DNA from: Mesostigma viride
Lineage: Eukaryota > Streptophyta > Mesostigmatophyceae > Mesostigmatales > Mesostigmataceae
NCBI GenBank assembly: GCA_009746045.1
Contig: RPFO01000015.1
Coordinates: 2,328,998 to 2,392,997 of the forward strand
DNA: 64,000 nt
Reading direction: 5' to 3'
Numbering within the stretch: position 1 is the first letter of the stretch; each line of letters begins with the position of its first letter. The position numbers and the translations under genes are program-made. The notes beneath the pieces were generated by a model. That model worked only from the letters and a program-made list of their open reading frames with translations, did no database searches and was not told the DNA's origin. Of the stretch, positions 23,006-32,461 are shown one piece after another.

Positions 23006-26000
23006 GTGGATGCTGCATCCTCTGCACCCCTGCGTGTGCGTCCTTTGATGTTTCTAAATGGTGGCCTTACCGTTCCTACTACCGTGGTAGACCCTTTTCT
23101 GCGTCCTCATGATATCCTCAATGTTTCTGTCCTCGTAGATAGTGGGGCTGCCAGCTCCTTTGTAAGTGAGGCCCTTGTTAGGAGACTAGGATTAGTATCT
23201 ACCCCTCATGCCTCTCCAGTGACTGTACACTATGCTGATGGTCGCACCAGTCACTCTCCTGGGACTGTATCCTTACCACTCCTCATTCAGGGTCGCCAGA
23301 TTAAATTGGTGGCGACCATAGGTCCTATAACGACTGCGGATATATTGTTGGGCTTAGATTGGCATCAAGACCACAAAATCACTATTAATTATGACACTAT
23401 GGTTATCTGGTTCCCTGACAATTCTTATTGGGTGCCTGAACGACACTATAAGGTAGAAAATCTTTCCTTGGTGGATATTACTCCTCCGCCTCCTCCTCAG
23501 CCTCCTCCTAGGCGTAGTATATCTGATGTCATAATGACTAAAGATCAATTACGAGCAGAACTAAAGGAAAATGGATATTTATTATGTATGTTCCTCCAAT
23601 TGGAAATACAAGAAATACCTATTAATAATGTGGGAATAGATCCTGATAAACCCAATGCAATAGGAGTAGGGTTTGACAAAACGGAGTTAGCCCGCTACAT
23701 GGCTGTTATTGATTCCTCTAAGGTCTTTGAAGAAAAGACCCCCTCATACCCTCCTCCGCGTCCTGTTTTGCATCGTGTTGTGATTAAAGATGGTGCTGTT
23801 CCTACGCACTCCCCTATGTATAGAATGGGCCCTACAGAGCTTAAAGAATTAAAGCAGATTCTCGTAGACCTTTTAGAGGCAGGTTTAATAGAACCCAGCA
23901 ATTCCCCATATTCCGCTGGTGTTTTGCTAGTTCCTAAGCCAAATGGCAAGTTCCGCTTGGTTACTGATTATCGTAAATTGAATGACATTACTGTAAAATC
24001 TAAATACCCCTTGCCTAGAATAGACGATATTTTTAATAAAGTTAAGGGTTCCTCCTGTTTCACTGTCCTTGATTGCGCGGATGGGTTTTGGCAGTTGCGG
24101 ATAGCTCCGGAGGATTGCCACAAAACTGCCTTTGCCACTCCTTTCGGACACTACCAGTTTAGGGTTGCGGCAATGGGTTTATGCAATTCTCCCTCCTCCT
24201 TCCAGATGCTTATGAATGACATCCTCAGACCCGTCATGGGTACCTCACACCTACCTCAAGTCTCCTCTGACCTCAAAGATCCCACTTTTTCCTCGGTTCA
24301 AATCTCTGAACATGATCGTTCTTGCGCACAAGCTTACCTAGACGATATCCTTATTTATTCCCCTGACTTCGAAACCCATCTCGTGGACCTCAAAAAGGTT
24401 CTAGATATTATGGCCGCTAATTCCTTGTGGGCTAGGCGAGCTAAAGTGCGGTCTGGTCGTAGTGTTCCCTTCCTCGGTCACGTCCTATCTGATAAAGGTG
24501 TTGCTACCGATCCTGATAAAACAAGGTCCATCCAGGATTGGCCAGTGCCTACGGATGTCAAAAGTGTACGCAGTTTCCTCGGTCTTGCCTCCTATTACCG
24601 ACGTTTTATTCCTCGGTTCGCGACTATCGCGGCTCCTATTAACCACCTGCTGAAGAAGGATATTCCTTTTGTTTGGGGCCTTGAGTGCCAACAAGCTTTT
24701 ACAACCCTCAAGTCTCTTTTACTCTCGCCTCCGGTCCTCGTCTTGCCCGATACCTCACGACCATTTGTAGTAGCTACTGACGCTAGTAAGGTAGCGATTG
24801 GGGGTGTTCTCCTCCAAGACCAGGGTCATGGTTTGCAACCCATCGAATACATCTCTAGGACTATGTTACCTGCTGAACGCAACTACCCAGTTCATCAACA
24901 AGAGTTATTAGCTGTGGTATATTGCTGTCACTCTTGGCAACATTTCCTCAAAGGGGCCCAGTTCGATGTCTGTATCTGCGAACCTTGTGATGCTGACCCT
25001 TACCGGTTGATTATTCAAACCGACCATCGTCCTCTGATTCACCTCCTGTCACAACCTAACCTCACTCCTCGGCAAGCGCGGTGGATGGAATTCCTTGCGC
25101 AATTCGCCCCATTTAAATTGCAATACGTCAAGGGCGTAGATAATATAGTCCCTGATGCTTTATCCCGACGTCCTGACTATTCCTTTTTCGAGGATCTAGA
25201 TGTCCTCACTACCACCCTCGTTCCTACTCCTCTTGGTGTTTTCCCCTATGGTGACGTCCCTGATGACGGGCAGTATACCTACCTTTTCCATACCTCTGTC
25301 CGTTTTCCCGATCTCCTCTCCCATGTAGGCCTTTCTCTGCGGTGTGAGGGCACACCTGTCACCTTGGGGGAGGGGGAGGATACTAATAAAATTATTTCTT
25401 GTCCCCTAAGTCATGTTTCCACTAGGGCTGGGAAGTCGTATGGTAATGTTGTTCCTTCTGGTCCACCCCTCCTTTTTGGTAAAGCTGTGGGTGACTTGTT
25501 CAAACCCTCTGTAGATACCTCGGTAGCCAATCCTACGTCGGATTTAGAGCGTCTCATCAGTAGATTTACGGCCACTGAGCCGGAAGCCTTGACCGCAATC
25601 TCCTCACACCCTCAAAAATTTGGGAAGTACCCGTGCAAGTTTGTGGGTGGCTTCTTGTATGTGCTGTTAAAGGATGATCCTCCGCAATGGCGTTTGTATG
25701 TTCCTCCGATTTGCCGCTCCTCCTTGTTGTTTGAGTTACATGATCTAGCTGCTCACCAGGGCGGGAAGCGTGTGCGGGATTTGGTAACCCGTTCATACTT
25801 CTGGCCCTCCCTCCTCAGTGATGTGGATGAATATGTTAGGACATGTCAGTCATGCCAGGAAATGAAACCTAGTAATGTGGGTCAGATAGCAGAACCTCGT
25901 ACCCTCCCTGATCCTATAATGCCTTGGGATTCCATTATGATGGATTTTGTGGGTCCCTTTAAAAAGAATCCTAAAGGCAATGCGCAGATCCTCGTGTTTG

Positions 26001-27055
26001 TAGACCGCCTTACTAGACGTTGTCATCTTGTCCCTTGTCCCTTGGAGCTTACTGCTCGTGACTGTGCCCAGCTGTACCTTCAGAATGTTTATCGTTACCA
26101 TGGGTTGAGCAGGCAGTTTATCTCTGATAAGGACAAGTTGTTTACCTCAGACTTTTGGACAGAGTTCTTTGCTGCTATTGGTACTAAAGTGACGTTTGGC
26201 ACTGCGTACCATTCCTCCTCCTCACACCTAGTAGAGCGTTTAAATAGAGTGGTAGAAGAAGCCCTCAGACATTATGTAAATGGGTCTGGTAGTGACTGGG
26301 AAGATTACCTATGTTTGGTTGAATTTTCTTTGAACAACTGTCCTCAAGCTGCGCATGGATTGACCCCTTTCTTCCTTGACACTGGTCGTCAACCCTTAAC
26401 CCCCACCTCTCTTTTAGCTAGTCCTCTCCGTGATAAGGATACTGTGTCTCGTGAAACGATTGCTGGTGTTCATGAATTGCTGTCTAAGATGAAAAACGCT
26501 CATGACCAGGCCATCGCAGGATACCACAAGGCACAGGCCAAATACTTAGATAGGCTGCGTTCCTCACTGGATAGAAGGGCCCCAGAGATAGAAGTAGGCG
26601 ACCTCGTATTGGTAGAAGGCCCTCGTGTGGGGCGCTTCGCCCATAAGTTTGAGGCGGAGCTGAAGGTGAAGCTTAGGCCCGCTTTCCTTGGCCCTTTCCG
26701 TGTGCTTTCTAGAGTAGGCAATTTCCTCTATGAAATAGATATTCCCTCCTCTTGGCAGACCCACTCTCGCTCTTTCCATAGGAGTCAGCTCAAACTGTAT
26801 CATCAGAGTACGTTTGCTGGTAGAGAGTTAGCTCCTGCTCCCTTGGAACATAACCCTGACACTGGTGAAGTAGAGGATGAGGTAGAGAGTATCGTGGCCC
26901 ACAGAGATGTAAAAAGGGGCCGCGGTACTCAACGCCAGTACAAGGTTAAGTGGTTGTATGCCCGTGGGGAGGTAGATAGAGTATGGTACTCCGAGTCGGA
27001 GTTAGATGGGTGTAGTCGCCTCTTGAGGGAGTACAAAAACCTGCACCATCTCTAG
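23006..27055 (+). CDS. Pol of chromovirus: PR-RT-RNase H-IN-chromodomain
   Basis: 1349 residues without a break. Protease: VLVDSGAASSF, catalytic D at about 46. RT: FRLVTDYRKLN (about 316), FTVLDCADGFWQL, and the YLDD box at about 443-446. RNase H: VVATDASK (about 590), and TDHRPL further on. Integrase: zinc finger H-H-C-C (HDLAAH to CQSC, about 912-950), then D (MMDFVG), D (ISDKDK) and E (LVERLN), the last pair spaced D-35-E. A C-terminal chromodomain at about 1288-1345 contains YKVKWLYARGEVDRVWY and C.RLLREYK. The chromodomain directs integration to particular chromatin in this clade. All catalytic residues are present, so the enzyme may be active. Confidence 0.96.
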   Translation: MDAASSAPLRVRPLMFLNGGLTVPTTVVDPFLRPHDILNVSVLVDSGAASSFVSEALVRRLGLVSTPHASPVTVHYADGRTSHSPGTVSLPLLIQGRQIKLVATIGPITTADILLGLDWHQDHKITINYDTMVIWFPDNSYWVPERHYKVENLSLVDITPPPPPQPPPRRSISDVIMTKDQLRAELKENGYLLCMFLQLEIQEIPINNVGIDPDKPNAIGVGFDKTELARYMAVIDSSKVFEEKTPSYPPPRPVLHRVVIKDGAVPTHSPMYRMGPTELKELKQILVDLLEAGLIEPSNSPYSAGVLLVPKPNGKFRLVTDYRKLNDITVKSKYPLPRIDDIFNKVKGSSCFTVLDCADGFWQLRIAPEDCHKTAFATPFGHYQFRVAAMGLCNSPSSFQMLMNDILRPVMGTSHLPQVSSDLKDPTFSSVQISEHDRSCAQAYLDDILIYSPDFETHLVDLKKVLDIMAANSLWARRAKVRSGRSVPFLGHVLSDKGVATDPDKTRSIQDWPVPTDVKSVRSFLGLASYYRRFIPRFATIAAPINHLLKKDIPFVWGLECQQAFTTLKSLLLSPPVLVLPDTSRPFVVATDASKVAIGGVLLQDQGHGLQPIEYISRTMLPAERNYPVHQQELLAVVYCCHSWQHFLKGAQFDVCICEPCDADPYRLIIQTDHRPLIHLLSQPNLTPRQARWMEFLAQFAPFKLQYVKGVDNIVPDALSRRPDYSFFEDLDVLTTTLVPTPLGVFPYGDVPDDGQYTYLFHTSVRFPDLLSHVGLSLRCEGTPVTLGEGEDTNKIISCPLSHVSTRAGKSYGNVVPSGPPLLFGKAVGDLFKPSVDTSVANPTSDLERLISRFTATEPEALTAISSHPQKFGKYPCKFVGGFLYVLLKDDPPQWRLYVPPICRSSLLFELHDLAAHQGGKRVRDLVTRSYFWPSLLSDVDEYVRTCQSCQEMKPSNVGQIAEPRTLPDPIMPWDSIMMDFVGPFKKNPKGNAQILVFVDRLTRRCHLVPCPLELTARDCAQLYLQNVYRYHGLSRQFISDKDKLFTSDFWTEFFAAIGTKVTFGTAYHSSSSHLVERLNRVVEEALRHYVNGSGSDWEDYLCLVEFSLNNCPQAAHGLTPFFLDTGRQPLTPTSLLASPLRDKDTVSRETIAGVHELLSKMKNAHDQAIAGYHKAQAKYLDRLRSSLDRRAPEIEVGDLVLVEGPRVGRFAHKFEAELKVKLRPAFLGPFRVLSRVGNFLYEIDIPSSWQTHSRSFHRSQLKLYHQSTFAGRELAPAPLEHNPDTGEVEDEVESIVAHRDVKRGRGTQRQYKVKWLYARGEVDRVWYSESELDGCSRLLREYKNLHHL

Positions 27056-27130
27056 TTGTTTGTCCTCCTTGCCTTATGTTCTTCCTTTTGTGTATGGGGC
27101 GGATGGTTGTCCCCCCCCTCCACAGCCTTC

Positions 27131-29379
27131 ATGGCGACGCTTACTCCTCACGAGGAGCGCCTGGCTGCTCCTCCGTCTCCAGATCCTCAGTTATTCCACG
27201 AGGTGCTCCCAGGCCGATGGGTCTCGCGGAGCTGCTTCCCGGGCGGCCGCGTGCATGCGGCCCTCACGCCTGACCGAGCGGCCTTAGTCCGGACAGCGCT
27301 GTGCGGTATTTCGTGGCATGCCTCCGACCCTCTGGGCCAACATCTAGCTGTGCATAGCTTCGATGACGCTGGCCGTTGTGTCCTCGGGTGTGGCTCACGC
27401 TGTCCTGCGCTTGCACAGATAGAGGCCGTGCTGCAGGGCCCGCGCATTTTTTCATACCTATCGACTCCGGATGGGCGTGCGCGCATTAGGGATATTTTTC
27501 CCTGGCTTCCGGCTGAGGGGGATGCGGAGCTCGATGAGTTCCCTTGTGACCTCGTGAGGGCTGTTGAATTCATGGAGCGTGAAGATGAGGCAACCTCAGC
27601 TCCACCAGCCGTGGCTGCGGAGGTTCTAGCTTCCATGCCCCTCACGGATCTTCCTCCGGACCTCGGGCGGCCGGGTTCCTCTGGTCCAGGGTCGTCGGTG
27701 ACGGTCTCCTCGGTTGCAGAGTCTCTTCCTCCGCCGTTGACCCTGCTGTCGCCAGTCTCTCGACCGTCGTCGTGGAGATGCAAGCGCAATTCCAGGCGTT
27801 GTTGTCGGCATTCACTGCATTCACCGCGGCACCTCCGTCTGCGGTTCCCGCTCAGCCAGCCGTCGAGCCTCCGTCCGTGGTGTCCTCCGTCGCGCCTGTT
27901 CGACCGGCTGTCGGACCTGTGTCCGTGGCGTCCTCCGTTGCGCCTGTTCAACCGGTCGCCCACCTTCCGCCAGTGGAGCCCTCCGTCACACCTGTCCAGC
28001 CGGTCGCTGTCGCTCCGTCTGTGGAGCCCTCCGTCACGCCTGTTCAGCCGGCGGCTGTCGCTCCGTCTGTGGAGCCCTCCGTCACGCCTGTTCAGCCGGC
28101 CGCTGTCGCTCTGTCCGTGGCGGCCGCCGCCGCGCCTGCTCAGCCGACCGAGCCTCAGCGTCATCCAGATTTGGGCAAGGCGTCGACGGGCAAGTGGGTG
28201 TTTGACACTACCGAGGATGCGTATGATTCGGCCATGGGTGATTGGACCTCCGCCCGACCGGCCACAACGTTTTCCCCTGTCGCCACTTCCGCCGCCACCG
28301 CCTCTTCTGTCGCGCCTGCCTCCGCCGTCGTCCACCGACCGCGCGTTGCTCCTGTTGCGGCGTCCTCGGCTTCGGTCACGCGTGTCAGTGAGGTAGAGTT
28401 CCGGCATGTCAGGGCGGTAGAACTGCTCAGTGTGTTGTCCGCCGCGGACCGTGAGCGTTTTCCGACAGTGGCCCATCTAGATCCGCAGGTGTCCGATGTT
28501 GCGGTCGCTGGACTGGCCATGTCCGCCGCCCTCTGTCGGGCTGTGGCTCTCCCTCGTGTGGCCAGTGTAGTTACCAACACGGTGTCATCGTCTCAGTTTT
28601 GCTACGCCTCCTCGTTACCTCAGGAGATGAACCTCCCACTAGAGACGGATAGGCCTCCGTTTAATATGGTGGTGCTGGCCGATCCGTTGTTTGATGGTGA
28701 GGTGCGGGCGCAGAGGGTCATATATCGTTGGGCGCGGGCTGCTAACGATCCTTGCTATACCTATGGTGATGTCCAGTGGGCGTATCCTCAGCCCCTGTGG
28801 ATCATGCCCTCGGATGCCATGTACTTCAGTCGTCCTGTCCCTGCGGGTGCTCTCTACTCCCTGCGCATCCAGCCGGGCCTGCAGTGGGATGCTTGTCGCC
28901 CTGCGCCCCTTCCGGGTCAGGGGCTGGATGAGCCTGGGTTCCAGCCTCCGCGTACGACGGGTACCCACCTGTCGACTTACGGCTCCCGTCAGTGCTTGCG
29001 CCGCTGGCAGGGTCGTGAGATTCGGCACGTGCGTCTGTGGCCCGGCAACGTGGAACGTTTCCTGGATTTGTTTTTCACCTCTGTTGCTCGTGGTGAGCTG
29101 GTCTTCCATCGGTTCCTCCTGCGCGCCCTCCTTCTGCTGTCGGCAGAGCCCTTCGTGCGACAGTTTCAGTGTGGGTTCCTTGACTGGGCCCGTGGACAGG
29201 TGGTCCTGACACAGCATCGTTACTACTGGGCTTTCCTCGGCATGTATCCTGATGGCGTCTGGGAGGATGTGTTCCTCCATGTAGACAGGCATGATAACCC
29301 TGCTGATGTTGCTCATCACCGGGCGTACCTGGATGTGCTTTTGGCCACCCGTGGTACTTTTCAGGCTACTGGTGTGTAG
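27131..29379 (+). pseudogene. Third ORF after pol, function unknown, one frameshift
   Basis: A frame starting ATG at 27131 (directly after pol, same frame) runs to about 27770. Coding character then passes to the +2 frame, which continues to the stop at 29379; the joined product would be roughly 750 residues. The middle holds at least three tandem repeats of about 17 residues around VEPSVTPVQP.A (28000-28110) within a Pro/Val/Ala-rich linker. The C-terminal 250 residues look globular and Trp/Arg-rich. I recognise no known domain, no convincing signal peptide and no membrane anchor, so it is not obviously an envelope protein. Long minus-strand frames here are shadows of its codon use. Confidence 0.6.
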
Positions 29380-29591
29380 ACAGAGGGCTCTAGGCCCGAC
29401 CTGAGGGTGTTGTCCCTCCGGTATATAGAGTCGCCCTCATATTCTGGCCAGTTGATTGGTCGTTCTTGGTCCTTGGTACTGATTTGTTTACTCTGTGTGT
29501 CCTGCCCAGTGCCGTCCCCCCCCGGCAAGGACTCTGTTCCAGGCAGTTAGGGGAGCCTCCCACCAGGCTTGGTGCTGGCTAACCCTACACC
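29380..29591. other. 3' untranslated part of chromovirus
   Basis: About 210 bases after the third ORF. TTAGGGGAG near 29548 resembles a polypurine tract, but it is not next to the LTR because the first ~326 bases of the 3' LTR are missing. Confidence 0.5.
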
Positions 29592-29838
29592 ACTCGGCGT
29601 GTATTATGGAATTGTAATACATCGTTTTGGGTCGTGAATTTACCAGTGTTTACTTCGTAGTGTCCCGGCATTATTTGGTATATGGCGTACAGTAACCGCA
29701 TGTATCGGAATGCATTGAGAGCAGAGTCGTCGCGTCCTAGGTCTTATAGCCAATACAGCTCCTCAGCGCTAGGTACCCTCACTAGTTTAGGTAAGGTTAG
29801 GCGCGGGGTTTGGGATCGAGTAGAGCCTGGGCGTAACA
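29592..29838 (+). repeat. Truncated 3' LTR of chromovirus
   Basis: Matches 19772-20018 throughout and keeps the terminal GGGCGTAACA followed by the TCACC duplication. The first 326 bases present in the 5' LTR are absent. Confidence 0.9.
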
Positions 29839-29920
29839 TCACCGTCGGATTAATTTAGTAAACTAAATATGCAACATTTATAGATCAAATACGCAAATAC
29901 GGCCAAATATCATTTATCAA

Positions 29921-30392
29921 GCGGAGCCAATTTTCGGAAGAACCGTTAGGTTCGCCAGAATTGGCGAAGCTTATCAGGCGGAGCCAATTTTCGGAAGAAC
30001 CGTTAGGTTCGCCAGAATTGGCGAAGCTTATAAGGCCGTACACGTGAGAAAACATAGGAATAGGGGGAATGGAAGCGCATAGGGGATGAAAATCCGTCAA
30101 TCCATCCATCCACCGAATTTGTCCCGAATTTGCAAGCATAAGGGTGAGGGTCTTCCGTCCGAAAATTGGCTCCGCCGTAGAGTTTCAACGGGCAAGTTGC
30201 AAACACGCACGTTACTTGATAAGGCCGTACACGTGAGAAAACATAGGAATAGGGGATGAAAATCCGTCAATCCATCCATCCATTTATCCATCCACCGAAT
30301 TTGTCCCTAATTTGCAAGCATAAGGGTGAGGTTCTTCCGAAAATTGGCTCCGCCGTAGAGTTTCAACGGGCAAGTTGCAAACACGCACGTTA
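29921..30392 (+). repeat. Tandem repeats, 57-bp and ~191-bp units
   Basis: A 57-base unit beginning GCGGAGCCAATTTTCGG is present twice from 29921. A ~191-base unit beginning AAGGCCGTACACGTGAG follows, at 30032 and at 30223. The second unit contains CCGAAAATTGGCTCCG, the inverse of part of the first, so the block has foldback character. The second copy of the 191-base unit is interrupted by the MITE at 30393. Confidence 0.85.
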
Positions 30393-30836
30393 CCGTAGTG
30401 GTCAAAATCACTTTGCGACAAACCTACTTTGCGACCCAAAAACAGGGTGAAATTTATAGTTTGCGACCCAAAATGAAGGCAAAGTTTTAGGTTTGCGAGC
30501 CCATCGACTTGTTTATGGTCAGTGGCAGGTACTCGATGTTGTAAATTTATAGGCTGCCCGCTGGCCTGCCGGCCTCCCCGCTCTTCTGCCATCGTGCCAA
30601 GACAATGACGTGCATGGCTGCACAAGCCTTTGGCTTTCGCATGACAAGTGACAAAAGGTGCGAAAGTTTTGCGGGCGCCACGCGTTCGTTCTACCTCATG
30701 TCTGCCGGCGTGCGGCACGGCGCAGGCGCGACGCGGTAAGTTTTGAACTTTGCGACCCAAAATGAAGCCCATGAAAAGTAGTTTGCGAGGTCGATTCGCA
30801 AAGAGGTTTGTCGCAAAGTGATTTTGACCACTACGG
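30393..30836. mobile_element. 444-bp MITE with TA duplication
   Basis: The ends are perfect inverted repeats for over 30 bases, starting CCGTAGTGGTCAAAATCACT at both termini. TA flanks each side (30391-30392, 30837-30838). The neighbouring tandem copy near 30205 reads CACGTTACTTGATA without an insertion, giving the empty site directly. The TIR contains repeated TTTGCGAC motifs. The TA duplication suggests a Tc1/mariner-related mobiliser, but no transposase is present. Confidence 0.9.
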
Positions 30837-30838
30837 TA

Positions 30839-31815
30839 CTTGATATTCATTGTCCGACCTGTGCATGATTGAATCTTCACGCTGCCATTTTAGTAGAGAT
30901 TGTCTCACGGAACCAGAGTGGGCCAGACAATACAGAGTCCGATCTAGAAAGTGTCCAAGCCCGGACAAAGAAGCAGGCTGCCAGCAGAATATTCATGTTA
31001 ACCAATTCCGGGCTGACAACTCCAGTGTGCGCCGTCATGGCGCCTTTTGTAACCGCCGCGGTTTCTTGGCCACCCCAACGCACCCATTCAGCGCGCCTGG
31101 TTTCTTGGGGCCACCTTTTGATGGTCTTTTCCGCACCACCAACCGCTCTCGCATGGTGACGATTTTCGCCGCTGACTAAATTGATCCTGACGACAGACCT
31201 CTCGTTCTGGGTTTCCGCTCATCCAGTGTAACCGTCCGATGATTGATCTACGGCCACACATACGACCGCGCCAGGGCGCCACCTTTTCCATAGTTTCCCC
31301 AAAACCACCAATATTTCAAAAGTGTCATACTTTTATTTCAAACCTAAGATCCTACGGTTCATACTGGCGGGCCGAATATCTGACGGTCCAATCTGCGAGT
31401 GGTACCAGGAAAAAAGGAATCACAGTGATCGCAGGGAATTTGGCTGTGAACTAATTATTGTCCCACGCTGTGGAGAAGTCATGCCAGCATGGTTGCGCAT
31501 GCCAATTGCGAGACGTTGCACTGTCGATTGCCGACAGACATTCAGCTGCGCGCAAGCATCCAGTCGAAATTGTTATTCTTGAAGTTAAACATTCGACCGA
31601 CTCGATGTGCATTTGAGGTTAATTAGGAATATTACTGCACAGCTAGCGCGGGGCCGCCGGCCGGCGGTCGGTCAGACTTCAGCTATCCAGGCCCGCATAC
31701 AATCTTCGTCGGCCTCCTTCCTTAGTTTCCTATTCCTGTAACTTCGAGCTCCGGCCTCCATTTCCATCGAACTTGTCTCTAGTGTAACTTGGATCGAGGC
31801 CGATTTCAGCGGAAA
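30839..31815. other. Intergenic stretch before the NRPS-like gene
   Basis: About 980 bases with no repeat that I can pair, except TTGTCCGACCTGTGC at 30849-30863 (the inverse of 18056). No coding frame with motifs. A promoter for the downstream gene should lie in the last few hundred bases, but I see no distinctive signal. Confidence 0.5.
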
Positions 31816-32461
31816 ATGGTAGTGCCACCAATGACGCTGCAGGCAGCTTTCCCGTGCGGAGCAAGGCCGTACCTGGATAATCTCCCCGTGCACGTCCCCC
31901 CTCTCGTGCCCTGCTCTCGATTGGCGACGAGGCCGCCACCCTCCGAGCGTCCAGATGCCGGGGATGCAACTGATATGCGGCGCATGCGGGATCACCCTGG
32001 CATCACACCGGCAGTTCTGCCAACTCCCTTGGACCCATCGTTGCCGTACCTCATCATACCTGGCTGCAGCAAAGTGGGCCCTGGTGATACGTCATGCAAC
32101 GGATCAACCGGCTCCTCCCTTCCTGGCAAGGAGGCAAGCAATGCTCGTCAGGCGGCGGTCATCATCAATCGAGGGGAGATGCTGCACCTGGCCAACACCC
32201 TGGGGGGATTGCTGGTGCTCGCGGGCTTCACCGAGCCGGGCATCCGCGTGGCCCTCATAATGGAGAATGTGGCCGAGTTTGTCCCCACCTTCTATGGTGT
32301 TTCGTTTGTTCGTGCCGTAAACGTGCCACTTAACCCGATGCTGACAGCGGACGAGCTGGATTTCTACCTGCGCAGCAACGCACCGAGGCTGGTCGTCGTC
32401 ACGCCGGCAAGCCCGTGCAGGGCAAGGGTGACGGCCGCATGCGAGAAGCTTGGTATCTCAG
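31816..32461 (+). CDS. NRPS-like exon 1: start of adenylation domain 1
   Basis: About 215 residues from ATG 31816. The end contains GIRVALIMENVAEFVPTFYGVSFVRAVNVPLNP, typical of the N-terminal subdomain of acyl-CoA synthetase/adenylating enzymes, nearest in feel to oxalyl-CoA synthetase-like (AAE3/Pcs60) members. The exon ends at CTCAG|GTGTGA with one base of a split codon. The acceptor at 33570 supplies the other two bases, so the phase matches. Confidence 0.7.

Larger units (their letters stand above)
19446..29838 (+). mobile_element. Ty3/gypsy chromovirus with accessory ORFs
   Basis: The boundaries are fixed by the target duplication TCACC (19441-19445 and 29839-29843). The 5' LTR is 573 bases with TGTTACG/CGTAACA ends. 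The 3' LTR keeps only its last 247 bases but has an intact end. The order is: leader ORF with a hybrid-binding-like domain (20546-20977), gag (21220-22938), pol with PR-RT-RH-IN-chromodomain (23006-27055) and a third ORF (27131-29379) split by a frameshift. The shared LTR part appears identical, which implies a recent insertion followed by deletion of part of the 3' LTR. Confidence 0.95.

Noticed and set aside
27187-28476. 429-residue minus-strand ORF, and 226 residues at 28639-29319.
   Set aside because: They lie opposite the third ORF of the chromovirus, are Arg/Gly low-complexity, and mirror its biased codons; no motif.
30284-30880. 198-residue minus-strand ORF.
   Set aside because: It spans the MITE and tandem repeats, so it is a chance frame across unrelated repeats.
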